From: a virus
DNA: 31,491 nt
Direction: 5' to 3' (one strand)
IMG/VR virus record: IMGVR_UViG_3300037092_000250
Location: 1-31,491 of that record
The position numbers and the translations under genes were made by a program. Of the stretch, positions 20,592 to 29,799 are shown one piece after another (position 1 is the first letter of the stretch; each line of letters opens with the position of its first letter). The notes under the pieces are model-generated. The model made no database searches. It was not told where the DNA came from and saw nothing but the letters and a program-made list of their open reading frames with translations.

Positions 20592-20969
20592 ATGACAAGA
20601 ATAAATATCGTAGTAGTGGCAGACACCAAGGGCAACGTAACCGTGCCCTACGCTGGAACTGATTTGGCGAAAGCACAGGCAGCATACAACGCAGACAGGC
20701 CAGAAGCCTCCATCTGTGCTTTGTATCGCAATGCTACCCCTTCCAGTTTGCGCAGGGATAACCAGCCTGAAGCGGTGAATCGCTCCAGTGCAGCTGTCGT
20801 GGCAGTGCCCACAGTTGCTGAAGTTACAGCCAAGCTGAAGGCAGCCAATGAAGCCAAGAAGGCTCCAAAGGTCAAGCCAGCGGCCAAGGTCGTAACGCCA
20901 GCACCAAAGGCACCCGTTGCAACCGCTCCGGTGGTTGGAACAGCTGACAGTGAATTCCTGGCTGGTTAA
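20592..20969 (+). CDS. Hypothetical head-region protein (125 aa) with Ala/Pro/Lys tail
   Basis: A 125-residue protein. The N-terminal 40 residues look folded (INIVVVADTKGNVTV, then ADRPEASICALYR). The C-terminal half is low complexity, rich in Ala, Pro, Lys and Val (KAPKVKPAAKVVTPAPKAP). AAAGGAA is 11 nt upstream of the ATG. The location between capsid and head-tail joining genes fits a head accessory or decoration protein, but no family was recognised. Confidence 0.65.
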   Translation: MTRINIVVVADTKGNVTVPYAGTDLAKAQAAYNADRPEASICALYRNATPSSLRRDNQPEAVNRSSAAVVAVPTVAEVTAKLKAANEAKKAPKVKPAAKVVTPAPKAPVATAPVVGTADSEFLAG

Positions 20970-20974
20970 CCGAT

Positions 20975-21292
20975 ATGGGACAGTTCGCTGACCAATTTGG
21001 TGACGAAGATTTGACCGAGTTAGGAGACAGCGCGGTTTATACGCCGCATGGTGGTTCAGCAGTGAACATCACGGTGCTCTTTGAAGAGCACTACGAAAAG
21101 GTAAGTATGCACGGTGAGCAGGCGGTTTCGAGCATAGTACCAATGGTTCTTTGTAAACGCTCTTTAGTGCCGAATGTGGGCACCAAAGGAGACACAGTGG
21201 CGATAGATGGCACAACCTTCTATGTGACCGCAGTGGAGCCGGCAGGCAACCTAGTGAGACTGATACTGTCAGAGGATAACGTAAATGAGTAA
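20975..21292 (+). CDS. Head-tail joining protein, gpFII-like
   Basis: A 105-residue beta-rich protein with VYTPHGGSAVNITVLFEE and the C-terminal pattern VGTKGDTVAIDGTTFYVTAVEPAG. These are characteristic of lambda gpFII-like head-tail attachment proteins, which sit under the connector and bind the tail terminator. It follows the accessory head gene by 5 nt and overlaps the next gene by 8 nt. The family call rests on pattern and position. Confidence 0.75.
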   Translation: MGQFADQFGDEDLTELGDSAVYTPHGGSAVNITVLFEEHYEKVSMHGEQAVSSIVPMVLCKRSLVPNVGTKGDTVAIDGTTFYVTAVEPAGNLVRLILSEDNVNE

Positions 21293-21773
21293 GCCAATTA
21301 GACAATTACTGATGGAGGCGATACTCGCACGGTTTCAGGGTATCACGGTAGCTAACGGCTACATGACAGACATAGGAAACAGTACCTACCTATGCCGAGC
21401 GGTTGACCCAGATGTCACCGAGCTGCCCTTCTTGAACATTTTGGATTTGGACAGGCAGACGAAGGAAGTCGGAATGGGGCAACTGGCCACACACGAGCAC
21501 ACGCTGACAATTGCAGCTCAGTTGATGGTAGCAGGCAGCCAGCCGGCAGTGACGATTAGGCAAGTTGAGGCAGACCTCAGCAAGGCGATTGGGGAAGATA
21601 GGAAGTGGATAACCACCGACTTCCCGCTAGGAATAGGATTTTACACGGTGTTGACGAAGAGCGGGTTTGGCCAGGATGCCAACGGAGTTAGAATTTTAGG
21701 CGGTTACCATTTTGAATTTACGGTCAAGTACCGGACAAAGGCATTTGACGAAACAAAACAACCAGGACAATAA
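21285..21773 (+). CDS. Tail terminator/completion protein (gpU/gpZ position)
   Basis: A 162-residue protein between the head-tail joiner and the tail tube gene, the position of lambda gpZ and gpU. It shows a helix (IRQLLMEAILARF), a beta segment (PFLNILDLDRQ), HEHTLTIAAQLMVAG, VRQVEADLSKAIGE-like alternation and a C-terminal beta strand (YHFEFTVKYRT). This alpha/beta layout is common to tail terminator proteins that cap the tube. Assignment by context and pattern. Confidence 0.65.
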   Translation: MSKPIRQLLMEAILARFQGITVANGYMTDIGNSTYLCRAVDPDVTELPFLNILDLDRQTKEVGMGQLATHEHTLTIAAQLMVAGSQPAVTIRQVEADLSKAIGEDRKWITTDFPLGIGFYTVLTKSGFGQDANGVRILGGYHFEFTVKYRTKAFDETKQPGQ

Positions 21774-21777
21774 AAAT

Positions 21778-22737
21778 ATGAGTACAGCATTTGGATATGG
21801 AGTAAAGGTCGCACTAGCGAAAGAGACCACGTATGGAACACCCGCAGCCCGCAACTTGTTTGCATGGCTGACAGCGGACGGCGAAAGCTTGTCGCTGAAG
21901 CAATCCCGCAAAATCAAACCCACGCTGGGCAACATCAGTCAGTCCTACAGCTCCCGCAGCAAGGCAGACGTGACTGGTGGTTTGAAATTCTACCCCACCT
22001 ACACCGGCTTGGAATTCTTGTTTGAAGTTGCGTTTGGTTCAGCCACTCAGGCAGCCAACGGCACAGCTGGCTTCTATGACCACACCTACACCCTGACACC
22101 CTCAGCCCTACAGTCCCTGACTGTTGAAGTTGACCGTGACTCAGCGGATGCAGGCAGTGCAGTAGTTTACCCAGGCTGCGGTATCAGCAAGCTGACCCTT
22201 GACCAGAAGCTTGAAGAGCCTTTGGCAATCACCGCAGACTTGGTTGGTTCAGGTGCAGAAACCGAAGTGGCGTCCACCGCTACTGGCACATTGCCGGCAC
22301 TGGTTGGATTCGACTGGGAAGACTTCAGCCTCTCGCTTGGTGGCAACCCCATCTTCTGTGATGAGTTCTCTCTGACAATTGATAACAGCCTTGAGACTGA
22401 CCGCTATAAACTCGGCCAGCGCACCAAGGTTGGCCTAGGCCGCAAGGACGTGGTTAAGATCAGCGGTAAGCTCTCCACGGAGCTATCAGCTGATACATAC
22501 AACAGCATTCTGGTTAATTACCGGAACCTAGGCTTTATCTCTCTGGCAGTCGCCTGGACGAACGGCACTAACAAACTCGCAATCACGCTACCGCGTATCA
22601 GCCCAACTGGTGACACGCCTCACGCAAAGAACTGCGAACGTATCCGCCTCAGTATGCCCTTTACGGCATACGCTACGTTAGGCGGGCAGCTGGACGAAAT
22701 CAGCTGCGTTCTGACCAATCAGACAAACCTCAGTTAA
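21778..22737 (+). CDS. Major tail protein (tail tube)
   Basis: A 319-residue tail tube protein. VALAKETTYGTPAA at residues 10-23, followed by ADGESLSLKQSRKIKP, is the standard opening of Phage_tube_2-type tail proteins. The rest is beta-rich with many Gly/Thr/Ser, including SLTIDNSLETDRYKLGQR, typical of such proteins. The start at 21778 is preferred over an in-frame ATG at 21712 because homology begins there and the upstream segment overlaps the previous gene. A terminator follows. Confidence 0.85.
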   Translation: MSTAFGYGVKVALAKETTYGTPAARNLFAWLTADGESLSLKQSRKIKPTLGNISQSYSSRSKADVTGGLKFYPTYTGLEFLFEVAFGSATQAANGTAGFYDHTYTLTPSALQSLTVEVDRDSADAGSAVVYPGCGISKLTLDQKLEEPLAITADLVGSGAETEVASTATGTLPALVGFDWEDFSLSLGGNPIFCDEFSLTIDNSLETDRYKLGQRTKVGLGRKDVVKISGKLSTELSADTYNSILVNYRNLGFISLAVAWTNGTNKLAITLPRISPTGDTPHAKNCERIRLSMPFTAYATLGGQLDEISCVLTNQTNLS

Positions 22738-22770
22738 TTTTGGGAAACAGGGAGGTTTGGTATGGTGGGA

Positions 22771-22804
22771 ACGGCCAGCTAGCTAACACTGGCTGGCCGT
22801 TTTT
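22771..22804 (+). terminator. Rho-independent terminator after the tail tube gene
   Basis: ACGGCCAGC (22771-22779) pairs perfectly with GCTGGCCGT (22792-22800), followed by a run of T (22800-22804). Only 30 nt separate its end from the next start codon, and that gap holds motif copy 5. Confidence 0.85.
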
Positions 22805-22809
22805 AACTA

Positions 22810-22837
22810 ACGGGGACAGACGGCCTACGGTTATATG
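22810..22837 (+). promoter_or_regulatory. ACGGGGACAG start-proximal motif, copy 5
   Basis: ACGGGGACAGACGGCCTACG lies with GGGGAC 23 nt upstream of the ATG at 22835, directly after a terminator. Unlike copies 1-3 it lacks AGGTG, so ACGGGGAC is conserved without a good SD. This argues for a role beyond ribosome binding. Confidence 0.65.
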
Positions 22838-23350
22838 AGCAAACTAACCTCACAACTAAAATCACGGAACCGCAAACAAGTCACGCTGGACAACGGCGCA
22901 ATCATCGTAGTCCGACGGGTTGACTCAATGGATTACCTTGAGCTAGGCCAGATCCCACAGGTACTGTTTAGCAACTTTTCAAAGCTTAAGAACTTGCCCG
23001 TTGAGGAACAGGCTAAAGCCATCCTCGACAACAAAGACAGCACCGCTGAAGTGCATCGCGTGCTGTTTGGCAACTGCGTATTGGGCGCCTTGGTTGATGG
23101 CAAGCTGGAGCCAATTAAGTTCGTTCAGAAGCCAGCCATCGAATGCGAGGAAGACGAAGTTTCAATTTCAGACGATTTGACATCCAACGAACGCAATCGG
23201 CTTGTAGCTGCAATCAACGGGGTGGAAGGGAGCGTGGCTGATAAATCAGCCACCTTTCGTGGAGAACCAGGAAACCCTACTGACGCTGGACAATCTGGGG
23301 AGACGGTACAGCCGGCTACCGTCGGAGATACTGCACCTCAGCCCGCTTGA
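22835..23350 (+). CDS. Tail assembly chaperone (lambda gpG-like)
   Basis: A 171-residue protein immediately before the tape measure region. It is mostly helical (SMDYLELGQIPQVLFSNFSK) with a low-complexity C-terminus (PATVGDTAPQPA). In siphoviruses, gpG and the frameshift product gpGT chaperone the tape measure protein and recruit tube subunits. A second open frame overlaps its 3' end in the +1 register, as expected for such a pair. The first 155 codons would be shared with the fusion. Confidence 0.75.
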   Translation: MSKLTSQLKSRNRKQVTLDNGAIIVVRRVDSMDYLELGQIPQVLFSNFSKLKNLPVEEQAKAILDNKDSTAEVHRVLFGNCVLGALVDGKLEPIKFVQKPAIECEEDEVSISDDLTSNERNRLVAAINGVEGSVADKSATFRGEPGNPTDAGQSGETVQPATVGDTAPQPA

Positions 23351-23519
23351 TTATTCCATCAACGTCATAGTGGCAATCGCAGGGGTGGAACAGGAGAAGC
23401 GGGAATACGAGAAGGCAAAGAAGGAGTACGGGCACCAGGAACCCTCGATAGAAGAGGCTAACCCGAACAGTAGGCTACAAAAGGCGATAGCTAAGAAAGC
23501 AGCAAGGAAGAAGAAATAA
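23259..23519 (+). CDS. Frameshift extension of the tail chaperone (gpT-like part)
   Basis: The frame is open from 23208 to 23519 and is in the +1 register relative to the chaperone gene. It encodes LPSEILHLSPLDYSINVIVA and a strongly charged helical tail (EQEKREYEKAKKEYG, then IAKKAARKKK). A GTG at 23259 is the only start-like codon, without an SD, so expression as a fusion is more likely. A shift at GGGG (23297-23300) would give a 227-residue product. The end is 1 nt before the tape measure start. Confidence 0.65.
   Translation: MENQETLLTLDNLGRRYSRLPSEILHLSPLDYSINVIVAIAGVEQEKREYEKAKKEYGHQEPSIEEANPNSRLQKAIAKKAARKKK
23295..23323 (+). promoter_or_regulatory. Candidate +1 programmed frameshift site
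   Basis: CTGGGGA (23295-23301) lets tRNA-Gly on GGG (23297-23299) re-pair one base forward. A perfect 7-bp hairpin follows directly: GACGGTA (23302-23308) with TACCGTC (23317-23323). A second possible slip site is CCCG at 23342-23345. Confidence 0.5.
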
Positions 23520-23520
23520 C

Positions 23521-26127
23521 ATGGCAGAAGACAATCAAAGCATAGTTGAGATTATCATTAAGGCGGTTGACGAAACCAAAGACGGCCTGACTGGTAGTAT
23601 AAACTCATTGTCTGATTTGAAGGACAAGCTGGGTGAATTGTCTGTTGCTGCCGAAGCATCGTTTGCAGTTATCGCCGCTGGCTTGGTTGCAATGGGTGAG
23701 CACTTCATCTCTGGCGCAGCTCAAATGGAAGTAATGAGCCAGAAGGTAGGCGTATCCGTTACTGACCTTTCTACCTTCAAGGAAGCAATGGAAGCAGCCG
23801 GCACATCCCCTGACCACTTGCAGCAGTCACTGGTGAAGCTCAATGTAGCCATAGAAAACGCAGCCAAGGGCAACAAGACAGCGCAGATGGCGTTTCAGGA
23901 ATTGGGCGTGGAGTTCCAAAATGCAGACGGTACCGCCCGCAGCACTTCAGACGTATTCCGTGACATTGCGGAACGGTTTGCAGACATGCAGGACGGCGCA
24001 GCCAAGACAGCCATCGCAACCCAGTTATTCGGCAAAGCGGGTGCAGACCTAATTCCAGTACTTGACCAAGGAGCAGCTGGCCTCGACGAGGCAGCCGCTA
24101 AATCAAAGAAGCAAGGCGATGCCAATGACGTATCTGCCAAACAGGCTTTACAATTTCAACTACAGCTGAAGGAGCTAAACAAAGAGTTTATCGGCGTGGT
24201 TAACACTGTCACTGCTGAGGTGCTGCCTACCCTCATTCAATTCGTTCAGGAGCTAAAAGGCACCGGCAACCAGACCTCAGCGTTTGCCACAATCATGGAG
24301 GACGTAGGCTGGACGGTTAAGCACCTGTTGACTGGCTTCGTTGCCATCAAGGACTTCATCGTCATTTTGGCAACGGTTTTGGCTGGTGCAATTGCCAGCT
24401 TAGTAAATGACTGCGAAAACATTCTGACTGTAGCTAACAAGCTTATCCACCTGGACTTCAAGGGAGCAGAGGCAGCCTGGACTTCATGGGGGGTGCAATC
24501 TAAAGCAATCATGAAGGCCGTCCATGACGACCTCGACAAGCAAGTTGACGACATGATGAAGCAGATGGACCGCATGGGCAACACCCAGCCGGCTGCCCAG
24601 GTTGCTCCACCGACCACGGGAAATGCGTCCGGTGTCAGTTTGCAGCTGGTAGATCCAACCGAGCTAGCCAAGGAGCAGAGCGAGTATGATGCGGCGCTGA
24701 AGAGCATGGAGAAGGATCTCCAGACCAGCCAAGAGAGTCAGTATCAGGTTATTGAGGATTCCTACAATAACAGGATGAAGGTCATCGAGGCGTATTACGA
24801 CGGCCAGCGCAAGATGGTTCAAAACTCGATGCAGGACGAGATTACCAAGGACATCAAGCTCAAAACCCTGGACATCCAGCAGGACGCAGACGAGGAAGAA
24901 GCGGCCAACGCAAAGGGAGCTAAGATTTCAGCACTGGCAGACAAATACAATGCCGAGCTGGTAGCCAAGTCTGGCAAGGTGCTAGGCTCAAAGATTGACC
25001 AGCTAAATCAGGAGTGGACTGCTTTCGAGAACACCCTGAAGAAAGAGTTGAACGGCTACGCTGGCTTGCAGGACATGTTGAATGCAGCCGACAAGGCACG
25101 CACCGCAGCAGTGGCAGCAGAGCAGAAGAAACAGCAGGATACGTTTCAGTCCATGATGGACAAGATGAAGAATGAAGCGGTTCAGGCTGGCCCATACAAG
25201 GAGCTACTGGCTGAAGCCCAGCGCTACGATGCAGAGGTTAAGAAGATTCAGGATGATATTGCCAAGGGTACCGTCACAGGTGTTCAAGGCGAGCAGTTGC
25301 TGACCCAGGCCGAGCAGACCCATTACGCGATGGAGCAGAAGATTGAGGTTAGCCTGAAGAATCAGCTAACGCTTGAGCAGTATGACACTAGCACCGCTCA
25401 GGGAGCAATGCAGCAGAAGTTAGCGATGTTCCAGATTGAGAAGCAAGCAGCGCTAGACTTATACAACTCGCAGGTTCAGGCAATTGACAAGCTAGCCATC
25501 AATGCCCAGCAAAAAGACCAGCTGATGGCTCAGGCTTACCAGGGCTATGTCAATAAATGCAAGGAGCTAGACCGGCAAGGTTATGAAGCCCGTATCCAGC
25601 TGTTCCAGAAGTATGCGCAAGACACCTCTTCAATGCTGGGTGATATGGCTACAGCAGCGAAAGCCTACGGTAAATCAGGATTTGAAGTTTACAAGGCCAC
25701 CGCATCCGCACAGGCGATGGTGAACGCACTTTCAGCAGCAACAGGGGCATATAGTGCTATGGCCGCGATACCAGTTGTTGGACCTGCTTTAGGCATTGCC
25801 GCCGCCGCAGCCGCCTTAGCTGCCGGTATGGCAAACGTGGCTTCCATCGAATCTCAGCAGCCATCAGGTGCAGCTCACGGTGGTTTGGATTACGTGCCAT
25901 CAGAAAGTACTTGGTTGCTTCAGAAAGGCGAAGCAGTCCTCAGCCCAAATCAGAACGCAGACCTACGGGCATTCCTAGCTTCCCAGAACACGGGGACTGG
26001 AGGCGGAGGTATGCAACATGTCGTGGTGAACCTGGACAGCAAACCAATTATTGACACGGTTGCGCAGGCCAGCCGACTTGGTTCGCTGGTGATTGATTCT
26101 CGAAATGTAAGGAGAGGTGGCTACTAA
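23521..26127 (+). CDS. Tail tape measure protein
   Basis: An 868-residue protein that sets tail length and is expelled into the host during DNA injection. It has an amphipathic N-terminal block and a TMP core with VGVSVTDLSTFKEAMEAAG-type repeats (about 75-150). A membrane-like stretch lies at about 278-296 (FIVILATVLAGAIASLVND), followed by long Gln/Lys/Glu-rich coiled coils (380-720) and a Gly/Ala hydrophobic C-terminal region (VVGPALGIAAAAAALAAG). It follows the chaperone pair and overlaps the next gene at TAATG. An in-frame ATG at 26011 follows a motif-like sequence (see rejected items). Confidence 0.92.
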   Translation: MAEDNQSIVEIIIKAVDETKDGLTGSINSLSDLKDKLGELSVAAEASFAVIAAGLVAMGEHFISGAAQMEVMSQKVGVSVTDLSTFKEAMEAAGTSPDHLQQSLVKLNVAIENAAKGNKTAQMAFQELGVEFQNADGTARSTSDVFRDIAERFADMQDGAAKTAIATQLFGKAGADLIPVLDQGAAGLDEAAAKSKKQGDANDVSAKQALQFQLQLKELNKEFIGVVNTVTAEVLPTLIQFVQELKGTGNQTSAFATIMEDVGWTVKHLLTGFVAIKDFIVILATVLAGAIASLVNDCENILTVANKLIHLDFKGAEAAWTSWGVQSKAIMKAVHDDLDKQVDDMMKQMDRMGNTQPAAQVAPPTTGNASGVSLQLVDPTELAKEQSEYDAALKSMEKDLQTSQESQYQVIEDSYNNRMKVIEAYYDGQRKMVQNSMQDEITKDIKLKTLDIQQDADEEEAANAKGAKISALADKYNAELVAKSGKVLGSKIDQLNQEWTAFENTLKKELNGYAGLQDMLNAADKARTAAVAAEQKKQQDTFQSMMDKMKNEAVQAGPYKELLAEAQRYDAEVKKIQDDIAKGTVTGVQGEQLLTQAEQTHYAMEQKIEVSLKNQLTLEQYDTSTAQGAMQQKLAMFQIEKQAALDLYNSQVQAIDKLAINAQQKDQLMAQAYQGYVNKCKELDRQGYEARIQLFQKYAQDTSSMLGDMATAAKAYGKSGFEVYKATASAQAMVNALSAATGAYSAMAAIPVVGPALGIAAAAAALAAGMANVASIESQQPSGAAHGGLDYVPSESTWLLQKGEAVLSPNQNADLRAFLASQNTGTGGGGMQHVVVNLDSKPIIDTVAQASRLGSLVIDSRNVRRGGY

Positions 26128-26906
26128 TGAAAATGTATTGGAACAATTTAGTGAGGCTTGGAACCACGGCGCTGACAGCCAGTTCCGCGCAGTCCACATT
26201 GCCCGTTACAAATCTGCAAAATGCCCACCGTGACGCAGTGTGGCAGTCACTAGGTACATCCTCGACTGAATGGATTGTCAGCGACTTTGGAGCCGCATTG
26301 AAAGCCAGCAGCGTAGTTCTGTTCGCCCACAACCTACTGGAGGCGGAGTCAGTCACTATTCAGTTGAGCAACACGGCAGATTTTAGCGTGATTGATTACA
26401 CGGCCAGAATGCAATGGAGCCATAAGGCGCTGGTAGCAATTTTCCCAGAGCGTTCATTCCGTTATTGCAGGGTGAACATCACCAAGTCTGTATCCACCAA
26501 GCTGGCTCAGGTTGGTGTTCTTTTCATTGGCGAATGCGTAGTACCAATCGAAGCACCAGACTTTGCCGGTGTCAAGTGGCAGGTTAATGACCTCAGCAGC
26601 AATCAAAAGACGCTTAACGGCAAGCTATTTTCAGATGTACGGCCGTCTTACCGCAGCTGGACGTTGCCCTTCACCGATGTCAGGGCAGCTCAGGCGGATA
26701 AGCTTTGTGAGATGTACGTGGAGAATGGAACCCACGAGCCTTTCTTCCTTCAGATACAGGACGCAGTTGATGGAGTGCAGAGCAACGCAGACATCAGGGA
26801 CGAAGTCCTTTACGTGATTTTCCAGAAGTTGACGGAGCAGTCCATCACCGGCAGCGATGACACGCTACTGTTTCAATACAACATGCAGCTAGAAGAATAC
26901 CTATGA
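26127..26906 (+). CDS. Tail tip/minor tail protein (259 aa)
   Basis: A 259-residue beta-rich protein in the distal-tail position after the tape measure. The N-terminal half (WNNLVRLGTTALTASS, TEWIVSDFGAALKASSVVLF) resembles a discoidin-like sandwich seen in some minor tail proteins. The C-terminal half (VKWQVNDLSSNQKTLNGKLF; RSWTLPFTDV) fits a distal tail or hub-binding domain. The start overlaps the TMP stop (TAATG) and the stop overlaps the next start by 4 nt. No exact lambda equivalent is claimed. Confidence 0.65.
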   Translation: MKMYWNNLVRLGTTALTASSAQSTLPVTNLQNAHRDAVWQSLGTSSTEWIVSDFGAALKASSVVLFAHNLLEAESVTIQLSNTADFSVIDYTARMQWSHKALVAIFPERSFRYCRVNITKSVSTKLAQVGVLFIGECVVPIEAPDFAGVKWQVNDLSSNQKTLNGKLFSDVRPSYRSWTLPFTDVRAAQADKLCEMYVENGTHEPFFLQIQDAVDGVQSNADIRDEVLYVIFQKLTEQSITGSDDTLLFQYNMQLEEYL

Positions 26907-29794
26907 CCCTACAAGACATGCTAGCATTGCCAAACGTCCCCAGTGTGATACTGGTGGAGGTTTCTGTTGGCGTTGCCTTGGAAGCGTGGATTACCAACAC
27001 CGACGGCAATACGTTCACCTGCCAGGTCCCGCAGCGCGTAAATGTCGAAAGTTTGCAATACAATGGCACGGTGCTCACGTTGGTTACAGGCACACCCACC
27101 GCAGCGGGCCAATGGAGCCAGTCAGGGCAGGCAGTGACTGTGTTTCCACCTACAGGCACCACCAACATCTACAATGACGTGGTTATCGGCTTTGCTGGAT
27201 TCTACTTCTCAGATACCAGCAAGGTGCTCAATGGCAAGTGGTACGAGGACAGGGTGAAGAGCATCCCCAAATTGCAGATGCAGATTGAGGCACGATTCTC
27301 AGGCGCTATGCAGTTTGGACAAGCTACCGTGCAGCTGTTGAACGGCGACGGATACTTCGATGGCTTAGATGATTTGCTATGGGACAACGGCCTGTTGACA
27401 GTCAAGTACGGGGTTGACCTTCCAGGCACTCCGATGGACTACAGTGGCTATGCCACCGTGGCTGCCTTTGCTCTGGCTAATTTCGAGCGGGACAATGACA
27501 TGGCCACCATCCAAGTCAAGGAGCGCAAAACCCGCCTGGCTCAGAAGCTGCCAGCCACGTTCTACGATAGCGACACCTATCCAAACATGGATGCCACCTT
27601 AGCAGGCACAGTTATCCCGATGATTTACGGGCACGTGTTCAGCGCTGAGGTTACGGTGCTAGACCCAGGCACAGGACGCTGCAAAGCTTGCAGCAATGCC
27701 GTAGTGGACTTCCCACTGGCGAAGGTGAAGCGGTCCATCCAGACAATATCTCCGTTGAATCCTCAGTTCATTGCAGACCCAGTCCACACTGGCCTGTATC
27801 GTGCAGCGGCTTCCAATGTCACCGACTTGATTGTTTACAGCACTGACATGCCTCAGTTCCCGACGACCACGCCTACAGTTCCAGCCGCTGGACAGACCAA
27901 CGAAGCATTTACTGACATGCTATACGTTGCACCAAGCTACATTAATCATTGGGGTGTTCCAGTGGTTCCTCCTATTCCAGCTGGGTGGACGGTTTCTCCT
28001 GGATACGACTTCTCATTCAAACTCGATACTCTAACCGGAATTTGGTCAGCTCCAGTTCTTCCAGGAAGCCCTTCTTCTCTTGGAGGAAGCTCAGCTGCTG
28101 TGCTAGATGCAGATGGTATATTTGTAGTCACCCCCGCGCAAGCGTCGTCTTACATTCAAGTGAGGAACCTAAGAATCACTATTTACGTAAATCCGTGGGG
28201 TGCAGGTGGAGCTGGTGGCTTCATCAATGGAAAACCGAATGTTCCAAAACCAAACATTGTTTACAACATGCAGCGAGTTGACGCTAGTAACCTTTCAAAC
28301 ATAACACCAGGTACTTGGGGTCAGGTTGGCGGCACCATTTATGCAAAGCCACCGGCTGGAGTGGACTTCATGAATTCTGTTCCAAACAGCATGAATATAC
28401 CATTTAACAGCGATTATGCTATTACTTCATCAGGTAACAAATGGGGGACAATGGCTCAATCCCATTACCAGCCGTTACCAAAAGTTGACACCATTGAACT
28501 ATGCCAGACCACTGGATGTTGCTGGGCACTCATTAACGAGGTGCTTTACGTAAACCCATCAAATCGAATAACAGCTATACCTGATGATTACGTGGTTGGG
28601 CAAGGTGGTGCAACAGTGGGCTACGAGGTTGCAAATGGCGGATTGGAGGGAACTACAATTCCAGTAACCACGCTAGCAGCGGGCATTGCTAGCGTGTCAG
28701 CTGACAAAATCACTTCAGTTGACAAGTGGATGCCAATTGGCATTCAGGAGAAATTCCTAGACGTTGGCGAGTTCATTCCCGATATGACCGAGTGGGATGG
28801 CGCTGAGGAGTTGGCGGTTGACGTAATCGGAAAACCTGGACTTTACGGCGAGGTTATGGAAAACCCCGCTGAAGTAGTTCGAGACTTGCTGGAGCAAATT
28901 GGCGAGACCTCTTTCGATGATGCTGCATTTGCAGCTACATGGGCTTGGTTTTGCATGTCGCTTAACTCCGACGGCACGCATAACCATCAATTCAAGATTG
29001 CGTTGAATCTGGACACGCAGACCGACGTGATGCAGCTCGTTAGTGACATCAACATGGTTGCAGCCACCTACCTGCTAGACAAGTTTGGCAAGTGGAGCTT
29101 TCAGGCAGTCAGGCCGCAGCCTTCAACAGGCTTGCAACGATTCACTGATGATGACTTCTATGGTACGCCTCAGAAGACAGTCAACAATGACAAACTGGTT
29201 ACGCAGGTTGACGCCTACTACCAATACAGAGCAGCGGAGGACACGGCACTGGTAATGAGCATTGACGATGTACGGGCACAGATGAAGCACGGTAGCCCAT
29301 GGCAGTTTGTTTTGCAAATGGGGCAGACACCAAGCTCAGTGCAGCTGATTGACCGCTACACGAGCCTTGAGACAATCCAGGATTTGCCACTTTACGACCC
29401 GCAGGACGTTACCGCATTTATCTACCGCGAGCTGGCAATGGAAGGTGTTCCCTTAGTCGAAGAAATCGTAAACCTACACAAAGCGGCCATGCTGGTATTA
29501 CCTGGCGGCCACGTTGTAGTTGATAGGGAACGCGATGGCTTGCGGGTAATGGAGGTAATTGGGGCAGAGCTAGACCTAAATAAGAAGCAGGTGAAGCTCA
29601 CACTAGGCAACAACCGAGGCTGGGCAGACAGCTGCGGATATTGGGTAGCTGACAGCGCACCTAATTGGGATGCCAGCCTCACCGACAAACAAAAGAAAGA
29701 GATGATTTGCAGCTCAGGATTCTGGACGAACGATAACAGCATGGCTAACGAGGCAGATCCGAAGAGCTACAAAATAAGCCGCTGGTGGCCATAA
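26903..29794 (+). CDS. Large tail-tip/baseplate hub protein (963 aa)
   Basis: A 963-residue protein in the place of the tail tip or Tal-like hub. The N-terminal 290 residues include a beta-rich domain with FGQATVQLLNGDGYFDGLDD and KYGVDLPG. The C-terminal 370 residues contain MQLVSDINMVAATYLLDKFG and the SWQFVLQMG-type strands of hub proteins. Residues about 343-600 (27930-28700) differ in base composition and codon choice from both flanks, more AT-rich with T-ending codons, suggesting a swapped domain, perhaps in host contact. A Lys-rich GKW/DNN end closes it. Confidence 0.7.
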   Translation: MTLQDMLALPNVPSVILVEVSVGVALEAWITNTDGNTFTCQVPQRVNVESLQYNGTVLTLVTGTPTAAGQWSQSGQAVTVFPPTGTTNIYNDVVIGFAGFYFSDTSKVLNGKWYEDRVKSIPKLQMQIEARFSGAMQFGQATVQLLNGDGYFDGLDDLLWDNGLLTVKYGVDLPGTPMDYSGYATVAAFALANFERDNDMATIQVKERKTRLAQKLPATFYDSDTYPNMDATLAGTVIPMIYGHVFSAEVTVLDPGTGRCKACSNAVVDFPLAKVKRSIQTISPLNPQFIADPVHTGLYRAAASNVTDLIVYSTDMPQFPTTTPTVPAAGQTNEAFTDMLYVAPSYINHWGVPVVPPIPAGWTVSPGYDFSFKLDTLTGIWSAPVLPGSPSSLGGSSAAVLDADGIFVVTPAQASSYIQVRNLRITIYVNPWGAGGAGGFINGKPNVPKPNIVYNMQRVDASNLSNITPGTWGQVGGTIYAKPPAGVDFMNSVPNSMNIPFNSDYAITSSGNKWGTMAQSHYQPLPKVDTIELCQTTGCCWALINEVLYVNPSNRITAIPDDYVVGQGGATVGYEVANGGLEGTTIPVTTLAAGIASVSADKITSVDKWMPIGIQEKFLDVGEFIPDMTEWDGAEELAVDVIGKPGLYGEVMENPAEVVRDLLEQIGETSFDDAAFAATWAWFCMSLNSDGTHNHQFKIALNLDTQTDVMQLVSDINMVAATYLLDKFGKWSFQAVRPQPSTGLQRFTDDDFYGTPQKTVNNDKLVTQVDAYYQYRAAEDTALVMSIDDVRAQMKHGSPWQFVLQMGQTPSSVQLIDRYTSLETIQDLPLYDPQDVTAFIYRELAMEGVPLVEEIVNLHKAAMLVLPGGHVVVDRERDGLRVMEVIGAELDLNKKQVKLTLGNNRGWADSCGYWVADSAPNWDASLTDKQKKEMICSSGFWTNDNSMANEADPKSYKISRWWP

Positions 29795-29799
29795 ACGAT

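Noticed and set aside
25992-26013. CGGGGACTGGAGGCGGAGG followed by an in-frame ATG at 26011 inside the tape measure gene
   Set aside because: It resembles the start-proximal motif and would give a 39-residue C-terminal product, but the bases encode a Gly-rich linker, and such a linker alone explains GGGG runs. The copy lacks the conserved leading A-C context outside coding sequence.
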